64,000 nt of DNA from Halomonas sp. 328 (GCF_015645095.1 NZ_JADOTW010000004.1:1-64000), one strand, 5' to 3'; positions 36,459-45,727 are shown, numbered from the stretch's first letter. Numbers and translations: made by a program. Notes: a model not told the origin generated them from the letters alone.

Positions 36459-37757
36459 TTAGCGGTTCCCCATGGCATCGGGCAGATAGGTGACGATCTG
36501 CGGGAAGAGGGTGATGAGGATAACACCCAGCAGCATCAGCCCGAAGAAGGGCAGGGCGGCCCTGGCGATATGCAGGATGTTCTTGCCGGTCATGCCCTGG
36601 AGGACGAAGAGGTTGAAGCCCACCGGGGGCGTGATCTGCGACATCTCCACCACGATCACCAGGAAGATGCCGAACCAGATCAGGTCGATGCCGGCGGCCT
36701 CCACCATCGGCAGCATGATGGAGGTGGTCAGTACCACCACCGAGATGCCGTCGAGGAAGCAGCCCAGCACGATAAAGAACAGGGTCAGCGCCAGCAGCAA
36801 CATCAGCGGCGACAGCTCCAGGGTGGCGATCCAGGCGGCCAGCTCGCTGGGCAGCCGGGTGAAGCCCATGGCCACGGTGAGGAAGGAAGCGCCGGCGAGG
36901 ATAAAGGCGATCATGCAGGAGGTCTTCACCGCGCCGAGCAGGGCATCGCGGAAGATCTCCCGGTTCATGGCGCCCTGCAGCCGGGCCAGGAGCAGGGAGA
37001 GGGCCACCCCCACCGCGGCCGCCTCGGTGGGCGAGGCCAGGCCGGCGTAGATGGAGCCGATCACCCCGACGATCAGCCCCATCATCGGGATCAGGCGCTT
37101 CGAGCGGCGCAGCTTCTCCCCCAGGCTGGTGCGTTCGTCGGCGGGGGGAATCCGTTCGGGGTAGCGCCAGGCCCAGAGCATCAGGTAGGCGGCGAACAGC
37201 GAGATCAGCATCAGCCCGGGAAAGACCCCGGCCATGAACAGCCGGGCGATGGACTGGTCGGTGGCCACGGCGAAGACGATCAGGATGATCGAGGGGGGGA
37301 TCAGCAGCCCCAGGGTGGCGGAGCCGGCCAGGGTACCCAGTACCAGGCGGTCGTCATAGCCGCGGCGGCCGAGCTCCGGAATGGTCATCTTGCCCATGGT
37401 GGCACAGGTGGCGGCGGAGGAGCCGGAGACCGCGGCGAACAGGCCACAGCCCACCACATTGGAGTGCAGCAGGCGTCCCGGCACCCGCTGCATCCAGGGC
37501 GAGAGACCGCTGAACATGTCCTCGGCGAGGCGTGAACGAAAGAGGATCTCGCCCATCCAGATGAACATTGGCAGGGCGGTCAGCTCCCAGCTGTAGCTGG
37601 CGCTCCAGATGGTGCTGGCCATGACGTCGCCGGTGGGCACCTGGGTGAAGGCGGTGATACCCAGCCAGCCCATGCCCAGCAGGGCGAAGGCCACCCAGAC
37701 GCCACTGCCCAGCATGATCAGCAGGGCGGCGAAGAGAAGGGTCATCATCAACAGCAT
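36459..37757 (-). CDS. dctM: TRAP transporter large permease, DctM type
   Basis: 432 residues, about 12 membrane segments, starting MLLMMTLLFAALLIMLGSGV. It contains family-typical stretches such as IPPSIILIVFAVATDQSIARLFMAG and ITPPVGFNLFVLQG. The ATG at 37757 has GGAG upstream; a longer frame start lies inside dctQ and is not supported. It forms a sodium-driven importer with DctQ and the binding protein DctP. The substrate is not readable from this subunit. Confidence 0.92.
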   Translation of the reverse strand: MLLMMTLLFAALLIMLGSGVWVAFALLGMGWLGITAFTQVPTGDVMASTIWSASYSWELTALPMFIWMGEILFRSRLAEDMFSGLSPWMQRVPGRLLHSNVVGCGLFAAVSGSSAATCATMGKMTIPELGRRGYDDRLVLGTLAGSATLGLLIPPSIILIVFAVATDQSIARLFMAGVFPGLMLISLFAAYLMLWAWRYPERIPPADERTSLGEKLRRSKRLIPMMGLIVGVIGSIYAGLASPTEAAAVGVALSLLLARLQGAMNREIFRDALLGAVKTSCMIAFILAGASFLTVAMGFTRLPSELAAWIATLELSPLMLLLALTLFFIVLGCFLDGISVVVLTTSIMLPMVEAAGIDLIWFGIFLVIVVEMSQITPPVGFNLFVLQGMTGKNILHIARAALPFFGLMLLGVILITLFPQIVTYLPDAMGNR

Positions 37758-37771
37758 GGTGGACTCCGGGC

Positions 37772-38323
37772 TTATTCGTGGCCGGCGTCGTCGATGCGGA
37801 AGCTCGACGGGCGGGTCAGGGCGATAACGAGGGTGGTGAGCCAGGCCTCCAGCAGGGCCAGGCAGAACAGCCCCACGCCGGCCAGCATCGCCGACTGGGG
37901 GATCCACAGCGGGATGCGCAAGAGCCCATAGGAGGTCTCGCCGAAGGCGATGCTGTCCTCCAGCAGCCAGAAGAGGTTCCAGGCCAGGTAGCCGGCCAGG
38001 AGAAGTGCCAGGCTAAGGCAGAGCAGTTCCACATGGGCCCGGGCCCCCGGGGGCAGGCGGCCGATCAGCAGGGTCACGCGGATATGGCCCCCATGGATAA
38101 AGGTGTAGGCCAGCCCCAGGAAGCTGGCGCCCACCAGCAGGAAGCCGGAGATCTCGGAGAGGCCGGGAATCGCCAGGCCGATGCGATCGAAGCCGAGCTG
38201 GATGGCGAATCGGTCGACGATGCGGCCGAGGATCTGGGCGGTGATCAGGCCGCAGATCAGGCACAGGCAGGCGGCGGCCAGGTAGCCCCCCAGGGTATAG
38301 AGAGGGCGGAGTCGATAGCGCAT
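37772..38323 (-). CDS. dctQ: TRAP transporter small permease, DctQ type
   Basis: 183 residues with four membrane helices; FLLVGASFLGLAYTFIHGGHIRV is the usual DctQ core. The ATG at 38323 has GGTGA upstream; a GTG at 38332 is the alternative. It lies between dctP and dctM in the same operon, 14 bases from dctM. It bridges the large permease in the TRAP membrane complex. Confidence 0.88.
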   Translation of the reverse strand: MRYRLRPLYTLGGYLAAACLCLICGLITAQILGRIVDRFAIQLGFDRIGLAIPGLSEISGFLLVGASFLGLAYTFIHGGHIRVTLLIGRLPPGARAHVELLCLSLALLLAGYLAWNLFWLLEDSIAFGETSYGLLRIPLWIPQSAMLAGVGLFCLALLEAWLTTLVIALTRPSSFRIDDAGHE

Positions 38324-38383
38324 GGGAGTCACCGTATGGTGGGCGGCAAGGGCAAGCCGGGCCCCGCGGGGCCCGGAACCCCG

Positions 38384-39376
38384 CTAGCGAGCGTTGAGGT
38401 AGTTGCCGAGGATGGCGGCGCCCTGGTCGCCGGCGCGCTCGACCCACTCCTCGGTCATGGTGGCGCCGACCTGCTCGAGCAGCTCGGCGAGCTCGGCACT
38501 CGGCTCGCTGACCTGGATGCCGTTCTCGGCGAGCACGGCCAGGGCCTCCTCGGTCTCCTGGCGGCTCATTTCCCAGCCGCGCCGCTCGGCCTCGGCGGCG
38601 GCCTCGAGCAACGCCTCCTGGCTGGCCTCGTCGAGCCGCGAGAAGGCCTGCTCGTTGACGATCACCATGTTCTTGGGCAGCCACAGCTGAGCGTGGTTGA
38701 AATGGCTAAGGTAATCCCAGGCCTTGGTGTCGGCGCCGGTGGCCGGCGAGGTGACCATGGCCTCGACTCGACCGGTGCTGAAGGCGGTGGGGATATCCGG
38801 CACCTCCACCTGGGTCGGCACGGCGCCGGTCAACTGGGCCAGGCGCTCGCTGGCGGTGTTGTAGGCACGCATGCTGAGGTTGCGCAGGTCATCCGGCGAC
38901 TCGATGGCCTGCTGGGTGAAGATCCCCTGGGGCGGCCAGGGCACCGCGAAGAGCAGTCGCAGGCGCTGGCTGGCCAGCTCCTCGGCGATGATCTCGCGGG
39001 AGGCCTCCCACAGGGTCCAGGCGTCCTCGTAGTTGGCCGCCAGGTAGGGCACCGAATCGACCTCGTAGATGGGGTTCTCGTTGGCCAGCCGCGACATGAT
39101 CAGCTCGCCCATGGGCACGATGCCACGGCGCACCGAGTTCTTGATCTCGGGGTGACCGATCAGCGAGCCGTTGGAGTGAACGGTGATATCCAGCTCGCCG
39201 TCGGTGCGCTCGCGCACCTCGTCGGCGAATTCGCGAATGTTGACGGTATGGAAGGTGCGATCGCCATAGGGGGTGGGCATGTCCCACTGTGTCGCGGCCT
39301 GGGCGCCGGCACCCAGGGTGGTGAGGCCGAGGCCCAGGGCGGTGGAGGTCAGCCCTGCCAGTAGACGGGTCTTCAT
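38384..39376 (-). CDS. dctP: TRAP transporter solute-binding protein, DctP type
   Basis: 330 residues with a signal peptide (MKTRLLAGLTSTALGLGL...GAQAA). The mature part follows the DctP family, including the conserved arginine region LRNLSMRAYNTASERLAQL, whose Arg normally binds a substrate carboxylate, and VPDIPTAFSTGRVEAMVTSP. First gene of dctP-dctQ-dctM-marR and divergent from pxpABC, so a carboxylated substrate such as 5-oxoproline is a reasonable inference. The remaining 214-base divergent region holds the shared control sites. Confidence 0.9.
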   Translation of the reverse strand: MKTRLLAGLTSTALGLGLTTLGAGAQAATQWDMPTPYGDRTFHTVNIREFADEVRERTDGELDITVHSNGSLIGHPEIKNSVRRGIVPMGELIMSRLANENPIYEVDSVPYLAANYEDAWTLWEASREIIAEELASQRLRLLFAVPWPPQGIFTQQAIESPDDLRNLSMRAYNTASERLAQLTGAVPTQVEVPDIPTAFSTGRVEAMVTSPATGADTKAWDYLSHFNHAQLWLPKNMVIVNEQAFSRLDEASQEALLEAAAEAERRGWEMSRQETEEALAVLAENGIQVSEPSAELAELLEQVGATMTEEWVERAGDQGAAILGNYLNAR

Positions 39377-39509
39377 CGAATCTTCCTCGTGGTTGGGTCG
39401 CTATTGTTGTTTCGGTCGCCGAAGCGCCGGGGCACAGTCGCAGCTTAGTCGCTGGTGTGATGGGAGGTTAGGTCTCAGGAAGACGATACGTCAACGTTTC
39501 TAAGACTAT

Positions 39510-39544
39510 TTGATGATGAAATGACATCAATTTATCGATAAATT
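39510..39544 (+). promoter_or_regulatory. Predicted pxpA promoter and operator palindrome
   Basis: TTGATG (39510-39515), 17 bases, TATCGA (39533-39538) is a weak promoter. A perfect 16-base palindrome, AATTTATCGATAAATT (39529-39544), covers the -10. TGATG...CATCA (39511-39528) forms a second inverted repeat. The AT-rich palindrome size fits a MarR dimer, and the MarR gene ends the divergent operon. The link is inferred. Confidence 0.5.
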
Positions 39545-39590
39545 ATTTTCAAAGCACAATGATACCGTCGCCATGACAAGGAGCCTGGAC

Positions 39591-40334
39591 ATGACCCGAC
39601 TACGACTCAACGCCGACATGGGCGAAAGCCTGGGGCCCTGGGTGATGGGCCGCGACGACGAGCTGATGCCCCATGTGGACCTGGCCAACGTGGCCTGCGG
39701 TTTCCACGCGTCCGACCCGGACACCATGCGCGCCACGGTCCGCCTGGCGGTGGCCCACGGCGTCACCGTGGGCGCTCATCCCGCCTATCCGGACCTGGTG
39801 GGTTTCGGGCGACGCTCGCTCGCCTGTCGCCCCGAGGAGGTGGAGAACCTGCTGCTCTATCAGCTGGGGGCCCTGGCGGGCGTCTGCCGTGCCGAGGGCA
39901 CCCCGCTGGGGTATGTGAAGCCCCATGGCGCCCTCTATAACGACATGATGCGCGATCCCGCGATCCTCGCGGCGGTGATGCGGGCGGTGGCGGCCTATGA
40001 TGCCGGCTTGCCGCTGATGGTGATGGCCACCCGCGACAATGCCCCGGCGCGGCGCCTGGCTTCGAGCCATGGCCTGACCCTGTGGTTCGAGGCCTTCGCC
40101 GATCGCGCCTACGACGGCGAGGGGCGCCTGGTCTCGCGGCGCGAGCCCGGCGCCGTACACCATGATCCGGCGCTGATCGTCGACCAGGCCCGGCGCATCG
40201 CCCGGGGCGAGCCCTTGACCGCCAGCGACGGCAGCGAGCTGGTGCTCGAGGCCGAGACCCTCTGCGTGCATGGCGACAACCCCGAGTCGATCGCCGCCGT
40301 GGTGGCCATTCGCCAGGCCCTGAACTCCTTATGA
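39591..40334 (+). CDS. pxpA: 5-oxoprolinase subunit A (LamB/YcsF family)
   Basis: 247 residues of the YcsF/LamB family: [15 protein letters not shown], the conserved [25 protein letters not shown], and [11 protein letters not shown]. PxpABC hydrolyses 5-oxoproline (pyroglutamate) to glutamate using ATP. The ATG at 39591 is chosen over 39573 because AAGGAG lies seven bases before it. pxpB overlaps its end by 4 bases. Confidence 0.95.
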   Translation: MTRLRLNADMGESLGPWVMGRDDELMPHVDLANVACGFHASDPDTMRATVRLAVAHGVTVGAHPAYPDLVGFGRRSLACRPEEVENLLLYQLGALAGVCRAEGTPLGYVKPHGALYNDMMRDPAILAAVMRAVAAYDAGLPLMVMATRDNAPARRLASSHGLTLWFEAFADRAYDGEGRLVSRREPGAVHHDPALIVDQARRIARGEPLTASDGSELVLEAETLCVHGDNPESIAAVVAIRQALNSL

Positions 40335-41065
40335 GCCGCCCTATGAATCGCCCCAATCCGCGCCTGGAGTCGGCGGGCCTGGATGGCTGGCTGGTGCGCC
40401 TCTTCGACGAGATCGACGAGGCCAACCTGGCCTGGCTGGAGGCCCTGATGGCGGCCTGCGAGGCGCGCCTCGGCGAGTCCCTGATCGACCTGGTGCCCTC
40501 CTATACCACCCTGCTGGTCTGTTTCGATCCGCTGCGCCTGGAGGGGGGCGAGGCGCGTCGCCGTCTGCTGGCCATCCTCGCCGAGCTGCGGCCGCGGGAG
40601 AATGACGCCGAGTCAGCGCCGCTCAAGACGCTGCCGGTCTGGTATGACGAGGCCGTGGGGCCGGAGCTTGTGCGCCTCGCCGAGGGGTTCGATGGCGATA
40701 TCGCCGCCGTGGTTCGTGCCCATACCCAGGCGGAGTATCGGGTCTTCGCCCTGGGCTTCGCCCCCGGCTTCGCCTTTATGGGAGGGCTACCGGCGAGCCT
40801 CGAGGCACCACGCCTGGCCACGCCGCGCCGCCGGGTGCCGGCGGGTAGCGTGGCGGTGGCGGGGCGTCAGACCGCCGCCTATCCCACGGCGTCCCCCGGG
40901 GGCTGGAACCTGCTGGGACGCACGCCGGTGACGCTCTTCGATCGCCAGCGGGAGCACCCTAGCCTGCTGGCGGTGGGGGACCGGGTGCGTTTCGAGGCGG
41001 TGGATCGGGAGACCTTTATCGAGCTGGGGGGTGACCCCACGCTCATGGCGGAGGAGGGCGCATGA
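40331..41065 (+). CDS. pxpB: 5-oxoprolinase subunit B (KipI-like)
   Basis: 244 residues, KipI/allophanate-hydrolase-subunit-1-like. It shows [50 protein letters not shown] and [16 protein letters not shown], all typical of PxpB. It overlaps pxpA and pxpC by 4 bases each (ATGA), so the three subunits are coupled. Confidence 0.94.
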   Translation: MSRPMNRPNPRLESAGLDGWLVRLFDEIDEANLAWLEALMAACEARLGESLIDLVPSYTTLLVCFDPLRLEGGEARRRLLAILAELRPRENDAESAPLKTLPVWYDEAVGPELVRLAEGFDGDIAAVVRAHTQAEYRVFALGFAPGFAFMGGLPASLEAPRLATPRRRVPAGSVAVAGRQTAAYPTASPGGWNLLGRTPVTLFDRQREHPSLLAVGDRVRFEAVDRETFIELGGDPTLMAEEGA

Positions 41066-41994
41066 GCGAGCTGGCGAGTCTGCGGGTGGAGCGCGCCGGG
41101 CCCCTGGCCCTGCTCCAGGACGCCGGACGCTTCGGCGTTCGACGCCTCGGCGTCACTCAAGGGGGGCCGGTGGACCTGCACGCCTGGGCCTGGGCCAATC
41201 GCCTGGCGGGCAATCCCTGGGGCGCCGCCGCCCTGGAGATAACCCTGGGGGGCCTGACCCTGGTGGCACGGCGGGACGCCTGGCTGGCCCTGGCCGGGGC
41301 CGACCTGGGCGCGACCCTCGATGGCGAGCCCCTGCCACCCTGGCGACGCTTTCGCCTGGGCGCCGGCCAGCGCCTCGCCTTCGCCACGCCCCAAGCCGGA
41401 CTGCGCGCCTACCTGGCGGTGGCCGGCGGCTTCAACGCCGAGCCGGAGCTGGGTAGCCTGGCCTGCGTGGTGCGCGAGGGGCTGGGGGGGCATCGCGGCC
41501 AGGGCAGGGCGCTGGCGGCGGGGGATGCCCTGGCGTTTCGGCCGGGTGGACCCGCCGAAGGCCCCGCCGAGGCCCCGCTAGCGGTACGACCCGACTATAG
41601 GGCCGAGCCCCGGCTGGCGCTGATTCCCGGCGCCCAGATCGCGGCCTTTCGTGGTTCGAGCCTGTTCGCTGCCTTCCATCATCCCTGGCGGGTCGATGCC
41701 CGAGCCGATCGCATGGGGGTGCGCCTGACCGGCCCGAGGCTCGAGTGCGCCATCGACTCCCTGGTCTCGGAGGGCATCGGCCTGGGGGCGGTGCAGGTGC
41801 CGCCGGATGGCCAGCCCATCGTGTTGCTCAACGACCGCCAGACCATCGGCGGCTATCCGCGCCTGGGCAGCCTGACGCCCCTGGCCTGTGCGCGCCTGGC
41901 CCAGTGTCAGCCCGGGCAGCGGCTCTGGCTGCGGCCACAAGGCCGGGAGGCGGCCCAGGCCGAGTTCGTACGCTGGCGCCGGGAGTTCGAGTAG
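41062..41994 (+). CDS. pxpC: 5-oxoprolinase subunit C (KipA-like)
   Basis: 310 residues, KipA/allophanate-hydrolase-subunit-2-like. It shows GPLALLQDAGRFGVRRLGVT, GGPVDLHAWAWANRLAGNP, AYLAVAGGF, RADRMGVRLTGP and IVLLNDRQTIGGYPRLG. Last gene of pxpABC. The order A-B-C, the two 4-base overlaps and the divergent TRAP importer make a self-contained 5-oxoproline uptake and hydrolysis locus likely. Confidence 0.94.
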   Translation: MSELASLRVERAGPLALLQDAGRFGVRRLGVTQGGPVDLHAWAWANRLAGNPWGAAALEITLGGLTLVARRDAWLALAGADLGATLDGEPLPPWRRFRLGAGQRLAFATPQAGLRAYLAVAGGFNAEPELGSLACVVREGLGGHRGQGRALAAGDALAFRPGGPAEGPAEAPLAVRPDYRAEPRLALIPGAQIAAFRGSSLFAAFHHPWRVDARADRMGVRLTGPRLECAIDSLVSEGIGLGAVQVPPDGQPIVLLNDRQTIGGYPRLGSLTPLACARLAQCQPGQRLWLRPQGREAAQAEFVRWRREFE

Positions 41995-42040
41995 CCTCCA
42001 GCCCCTTGACCGGGTAGGGGGCTTTGCTAGGATGGTGTCG

Positions 42041-42085
42041 CGGCGGGACGACCCGCCGTTATTGCACTCACCGGGGACGGCCCCG
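42041..42085 (+). promoter_or_regulatory. Guanidine-II (mini-ykkC) riboswitch
   Basis: Two adjacent hairpins have ACGR loops: CGGCGGG-ACGA-CCCGCCG (42041-42058, 7-bp stem) and CGGGG-ACGG-CCCCG (42072-42085, 5-bp stem). A 13-base linker joins them. Paired ACGR tetraloops are the hallmark of the guanidine-II class, which activates expression when guanidinium binds. It sits 20 bases before an SMR gene of the guanidinium exporter type, the usual target. Confidence 0.88.
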
Positions 42086-42105
42086 ACCGCCTCGGAAGCT
42101 TCTCC

Positions 42106-42426
42106 ATGACTACCGCCTGGATCCTTCTCGTCATCGCCGGCCTGCTCGAAGTCGCCTGGGCCCTGGGGCTCAAGGCCTCGGCGGGCTTTACCCGGCTCTG
42201 GCCCAGCCTCTTTACCCTGGCCGCCATGATCGCCAGCTTCTATCTGCTCGCCCAGGCCATGAAGGTGCTGCCGGTGGGCACCGCCTATGCCATCTGGGTG
42301 GGCATCGGTGCCCTGGGCACGGTGCTGCTCGGCATCCTGATCTATGGCGACAGCGCCAGCCCCCTGCGCCTGGTCAGCCTGGTACTGGTGCTGGCCGGCC
42401 TGGTGGGCCTGAAGCTCGCCGGCTAG
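42106..42426 (+). CDS. gdx: SMR-family guanidinium exporter (SugE/Gdx type)
   Basis: 106 residues, four membrane helices. [14 protein letters not shown] carries the essential Glu of SMR pumps, and [18 protein letters not shown] is the SugE/Gdx-type signature rather than the multidrug EmrE type. Gdx proteins swap guanidinium for two protons. Control by the guanidine-II riboswitch in its leader fits this role. It ends in a 20-bp terminator shared with the converging gntR gene. Confidence 0.93.
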   Translation: MTTAWILLVIAGLLEVAWALGLKASAGFTRLWPSLFTLAAMIASFYLLAQAMKVLPVGTAYAIWVGIGALGTVLLGILIYGDSASPLRLVSLVLVLAGLVGLKLAG

Positions 42427-42441
42427 CCATTTCCCGACGAC

Positions 42442-42485
42442 AAAACCACAAGGCCCGCGGCGTTTGCCGCGGGCCTTGTGGTTTT
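42442..42485. terminator. Bidirectional terminator between gdx and gntR
   Basis: A perfect 20-bp stem (42442-42461 with 42466-42485, loop GTTT) has AAAA on one side and TTTT on the other. It therefore ends transcription in both directions between the convergent genes. Confidence 0.93.
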
Positions 42486-42504
42486 CGGGCATCCGATGGC
42501 GTGC

Positions 42505-43191
42505 CTAGAGCAGGCCGCGTCGCTCCAGCACCCCGGCGATGATCGGCACCGGGGTCATCAGATGCTCGCGCATCATGGCGCAGGCCTTGGGGCTGTCCCG
42601 GTTGAGGATCACCTCCACCAGGGCCGCGTGCTCCTCGCGCTTGGTGGCCAGGGCCGCCTCCGAGAAGACCGTCTCCCGCAGCCACAGGTGGCGATAGCGC
42701 TCCGCCTGGTCGAAGAGGCTCTCGCGCACCCGCAGCAGGTGCTCGGAGCCGCAGCCGGCGACGATCGCCTGGTGGAAGGCCTTGTGGCGGGCATCCCAGA
42801 TATCCAGCACCTCGTCGGGGCCATTCACCTCCACCACCTTGGAGAGGGTATGGGCATGGGCGAGGATCTCCGCCTCCCAGTCGTCGTCGCCCCGCTCGAT
42901 GGCCAGGCGCAAGAGTAGCCCTTCGAGCTGCGAGCGGGCGTCGTAGAGGTCGTGCAGTTCGGCCAGGGACATGGTGGCGACCCGGTAACCGCGCTGGCTG
43001 ATGGCCACCACCATGCGCTCTGCCACCAGCTGGGACAGGGCCTCTCGGAGCGGGCCGACCCCCAGGTCGTAGCGCTCCTTGAGGTGGCTCATCAGCAGCT
43101 TCTCGCCGGGGGGGAAGACGCCGCGAATGATGTCCTTCTTGAGCCAGGTGTAGGCGCTGATGCCCTGATTCTGCCGAGGGGGGGTATCCAT
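42505..43191 (-). CDS. glaR: GntR/FadR-type regulator, GlaR (CsiR)-like
   Basis: 228 residues. The N-terminal GntR winged helix (LKKDIIRGVFPPGEKL, YDLGVGPLREALSQLVAERM) is followed by an all-helical FCD ligand domain (LYDARSQLEGLLLRLAIERG, ARHKAFHQAIVAGCGSEHLL). The ATG at 43191 has AAGGAG upstream. It is divergent from csiD-lhgO; in E. coli GlaR represses that operon and responds to glutarate. The divergent gap contains CCAATC (43223-43228) and GATTGG (43257-43262) as possible operator arms. Confidence 0.88.
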   Translation of the reverse strand: MDTPPRQNQGISAYTWLKKDIIRGVFPPGEKLLMSHLKERYDLGVGPLREALSQLVAERMVVAISQRGYRVATMSLAELHDLYDARSQLEGLLLRLAIERGDDDWEAEILAHAHTLSKVVEVNGPDEVLDIWDARHKAFHQAIVAGCGSEHLLRVRESLFDQAERYRHLWLRETVFSEAALATKREEHAALVEVILNRDSPKACAMMREHLMTPVPIIAGVLERRGLL

Positions 43192-43287
43192 GGGTGTACT
43201 CCTTGTCTTGTCGACATGATACCCAATCCATCGATGAGCCACCTAATGGGATAGACGATTGGATAATGCCTATTTTGCAGTGCCTGG

Positions 43288-43316
43288 TTGACGGAAGTTA
43301 GAAATGTCGATATTTT
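43288..43316 (+). promoter_or_regulatory. Predicted csiD promoter
   Basis: TTGACG (43288-43293), 17 bases, TATTTT (43311-43316) is about 60 bases before the csiD ATG. E. coli csiD is carbon-starvation induced through sigma-S and CRP; no clear CRP site was seen here. Confidence 0.45.
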
Positions 43317-43375
43317 TGTATTGTGTCGTCAATAAGGGCGCCCCAGGGGCCCACTACGCCAGCCAGGAGCCAACC

Positions 43376-44356
43376 ATGACCGTCTTGACTCAGCTTCCCG
43401 CCGCCGCCATGCCGCTGCCCGAGGCCATCCAGGGCTTCACCCTGGAGCCGAGCAGCCATTCACCGCGCCTGCTCAACCTGACCCTCTCCCGCGAGGTGGT
43501 CGAGGCCTTCCTGGCCGCCGTGGCCGATACCCCGGTGCAGGCCCTGGAGTACAAGTCGATGCTGCGCTTCCGGGTCGCCAAGGTGCTCGACGACCTGTGC
43601 GGCAACACCCTGCAGCCGGTGCTGATCAACACCCTGGTGGATCGCGCCACCGGTGGCCTGCAGGTGACCCCGGAAGGTCTCGATGAGGTGGCCCAGGCCG
43701 AAGAGATGGTCAAGGTAGCCACCGCCGTGGCTCACCTGATGGGGCGCTCCAACTACGACGCCATGAGCGGCCAGTACTATGCTCGCTTCGTGGTCAAGAA
43801 CGTCGACGATTCCGACAGCTACCTGCGTCAGCCGCACCGGGTGATGGAGCTGCACAACGACGGCACCTTCGTCGAGCAGGACACCGATTATGTGCTGATG
43901 ATGAAGATCGACGAGCAGAACATGGAAGGCGGCAACTCCCTGTTGCTGCACCTGGACGACTGGGCCGACCTGGAGCGCTTCTACGGCCATCCGATGGCGC
44001 GTCGCGAGATGCGCTGGAGCGCACCGCCCAGCAAGAACGTCGCCAAGGACATCTACCATGCGGTCTTCGATGTGGATCGCGGCGGCCGACCGATCATGGC
44101 CTATATCGATCAGTTCGTGCAGCCGAAGGACTTCGAAGAGGGCAACTGGCTCACCGATCTTTCCGAGTCCCTGGAGACCAGCCCGGCGATCCTTTCGGTG
44201 CCCAACCCGGTGGGGAGCTTCCTGCTGATCAACAACCATTTCTGGCTGCATGGTCGCGATCGCTTCACCCCGCATCCCGACCTGCGTCGCGAGCTGATGC
44301 GCCAGCGTGGCTACTTCACCCATGCCAAGACCCTGCGCAATCCGCGTCAGAAGTAA
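43376..44356 (+). CDS. glaH: Glutarate 2-hydroxylase (CsiD/GlaH)
   Basis: Fe(II)/2-oxoglutarate oxygenase converting glutarate to L-2-hydroxyglutarate in lysine breakdown. 326 residues, close to E. coli CsiD. The metal triad is visible as His160 and Asp162 (ELHNDGTF) and His292 in [10 protein letters not shown]; the positions agree with the known E. coli ligands. The ATG at 43376 follows CCAGGAG; the upstream frame extension is AT-rich promoter DNA. Followed by lhgO, the next enzyme. Confidence 0.95.
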   Translation: MTVLTQLPAAAMPLPEAIQGFTLEPSSHSPRLLNLTLSREVVEAFLAAVADTPVQALEYKSMLRFRVAKVLDDLCGNTLQPVLINTLVDRATGGLQVTPEGLDEVAQAEEMVKVATAVAHLMGRSNYDAMSGQYYARFVVKNVDDSDSYLRQPHRVMELHNDGTFVEQDTDYVLMMKIDEQNMEGGNSLLLHLDDWADLERFYGHPMARREMRWSAPPSKNVAKDIYHAVFDVDRGGRPIMAYIDQFVQPKDFEEGNWLTDLSESLETSPAILSVPNPVGSFLLINNHFWLHGRDRFTPHPDLRRELMRQRGYFTHAKTLRNPRQK

Positions 44357-44366
44357 GTAGACTTTC

Positions 44367-44391
44367 CGTGGCCGCGCCCGACGCGGCCACG
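44367..44391 (+). other. Intercistronic hairpin between glaH and lhgO
   Basis: A 10-bp stem CGTGGCCGCG (44367-44376) with CGCGGCCACG (44382-44391) lies 11 bases after the glaH stop. Only ATTT follows, so it may attenuate lhgO or stabilise the glaH transcript. Confidence 0.55.
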
Positions 44392-44452
44392 GTATTTGAC
44401 GTTCCTCCCGGTGCAGGAGGGACGCGCCCCTGACGAGACGACGAGGCCTGCG

Positions 44453-45646
44453 GTGTACGACTTTATTATTATCGGCGGCGGCATCATCGGCATGTCCACC
44501 GCCATGCAGCTGATTCGAACCTATCCCGACCGCAAGATGCTGGTGGTGGAGAAGGAGTCGGGGCCGGCCCATCACCAGACCGGCCATAACAGCGGCGTGA
44601 TTCATGCCGGGGTCTACTACACCCCGGGCAGCCTCAAGGCGCGTTTCTGCCTGGAGGGCAACCGCGCCACCAAGGCGTTCTGCGACACCCATGGCATCGC
44701 CTATGACGAATGCGGCAAGCTGCTGGTGGCCACCAACGACATCGAGATGCAGCGCATGCAGGCGCTGTGGGAGCGCACCGAAGCCAATGGTCTGGAGCGT
44801 CACTGGTTGTCGGGCGCCGAGCTCAAGGAGCGCGAGCCCAATATCACCGGCGTGGGGGGGATCTTCGTGCCCTCCAGCGGTATCGTCAATTACGCCCAGG
44901 TGACCGAGGCCATGGCCGGCGAATTCCAGCGCCTGGGCGGCGAGATTCGCTACGCCACCGAAGTGACTGGCCTGGAGGAGCGCGCCCAGGAGGTGGTGGT
45001 CAAGACCACCCAGGGTGACCTGACCAGCCGCTATCTGCTCTCCTGTTCGGGACTGATGGCCGACCGGGTGGTGCGCATGCTGGGGCTCGATCCCGGCTTC
45101 ACCATCTGCCCCTTCCGCGGCGAATACTACCTGCTGCCGGAAAAACACAACCAGATCGTCAATCACCTGATCTATCCGATTCCCGATCCCTCCATGCCGT
45201 TTCTCGGCGTGCACCTGACCCGCATGATCGACGGCACCGTGACCGTCGGCCCCAATGCGGTGCTGGCGTTCAAGCGCGAGGGCTACCGCAAGACGGATAT
45301 CTCGGTGATGGACATGGCCAGGATGTTCACCAACCCGGGCATCCTCAAGGTACTCAAGGCGAACCTCAAGCCGGGCCTCCACGAGATGAAGAACTCCCTG
45401 TTCAAGGGGGGGTACCTGGAGGAGGTGCGCAAGTACTGCCCCAGCATCACCAAGGCCGATCTCGGCGCCTATCCCGCCGGGGTGCGAGCCCAGGCGGTCT
45501 CCAAGGACGGCAAGCTGGTGGACGACTTCCTCTTCGTCAACACCAGGCGCACCATCAATGTCTGCAATGCGCCGTCCCCGGCGGCCACCTCGGCGATTCC
45601 CATCGGCGCCCATATCGTCGAGAAGGTGCAGGCCCAGGTGGCCTGA
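44453..45646 (+). CDS. lhgO: L-2-hydroxyglutarate dehydrogenase/oxidase
   Basis: FAD-dependent enzyme that returns L-2-hydroxyglutarate to 2-oxoglutarate, passing electrons to the membrane quinone pool. 397 residues; the FAD dinucleotide fold IIIGGGIIGMSTAM sits at the very start, followed by HQTGHNSGVIHAGVYY and the C-terminal CNAPSPAATSAIPIGAHI. The GTG at 44453 (VYDFIIIGGG) matches the E. coli start and has GAGG seven bases upstream. It completes the glutarate route with GlaH; gabD/gabT/gabP, which follow in E. coli, are absent here. Confidence 0.95.
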   Translation: MYDFIIIGGGIIGMSTAMQLIRTYPDRKMLVVEKESGPAHHQTGHNSGVIHAGVYYTPGSLKARFCLEGNRATKAFCDTHGIAYDECGKLLVATNDIEMQRMQALWERTEANGLERHWLSGAELKEREPNITGVGGIFVPSSGIVNYAQVTEAMAGEFQRLGGEIRYATEVTGLEERAQEVVVKTTQGDLTSRYLLSCSGLMADRVVRMLGLDPGFTICPFRGEYYLLPEKHNQIVNHLIYPIPDPSMPFLGVHLTRMIDGTVTVGPNAVLAFKREGYRKTDISVMDMARMFTNPGILKVLKANLKPGLHEMKNSLFKGGYLEEVRKYCPSITKADLGAYPAGVRAQAVSKDGKLVDDFLFVNTRRTINVCNAPSPAATSAIPIGAHIVEKVQAQVA

Positions 45647-45727
45647 GCCCTGGCGAGGGATCGCCGATCCCTCGCGCCTGATGTGACTCTCGGTCTTGCC
45701 GTGGCCCTGGGCCCGGTAGCCATTTTG

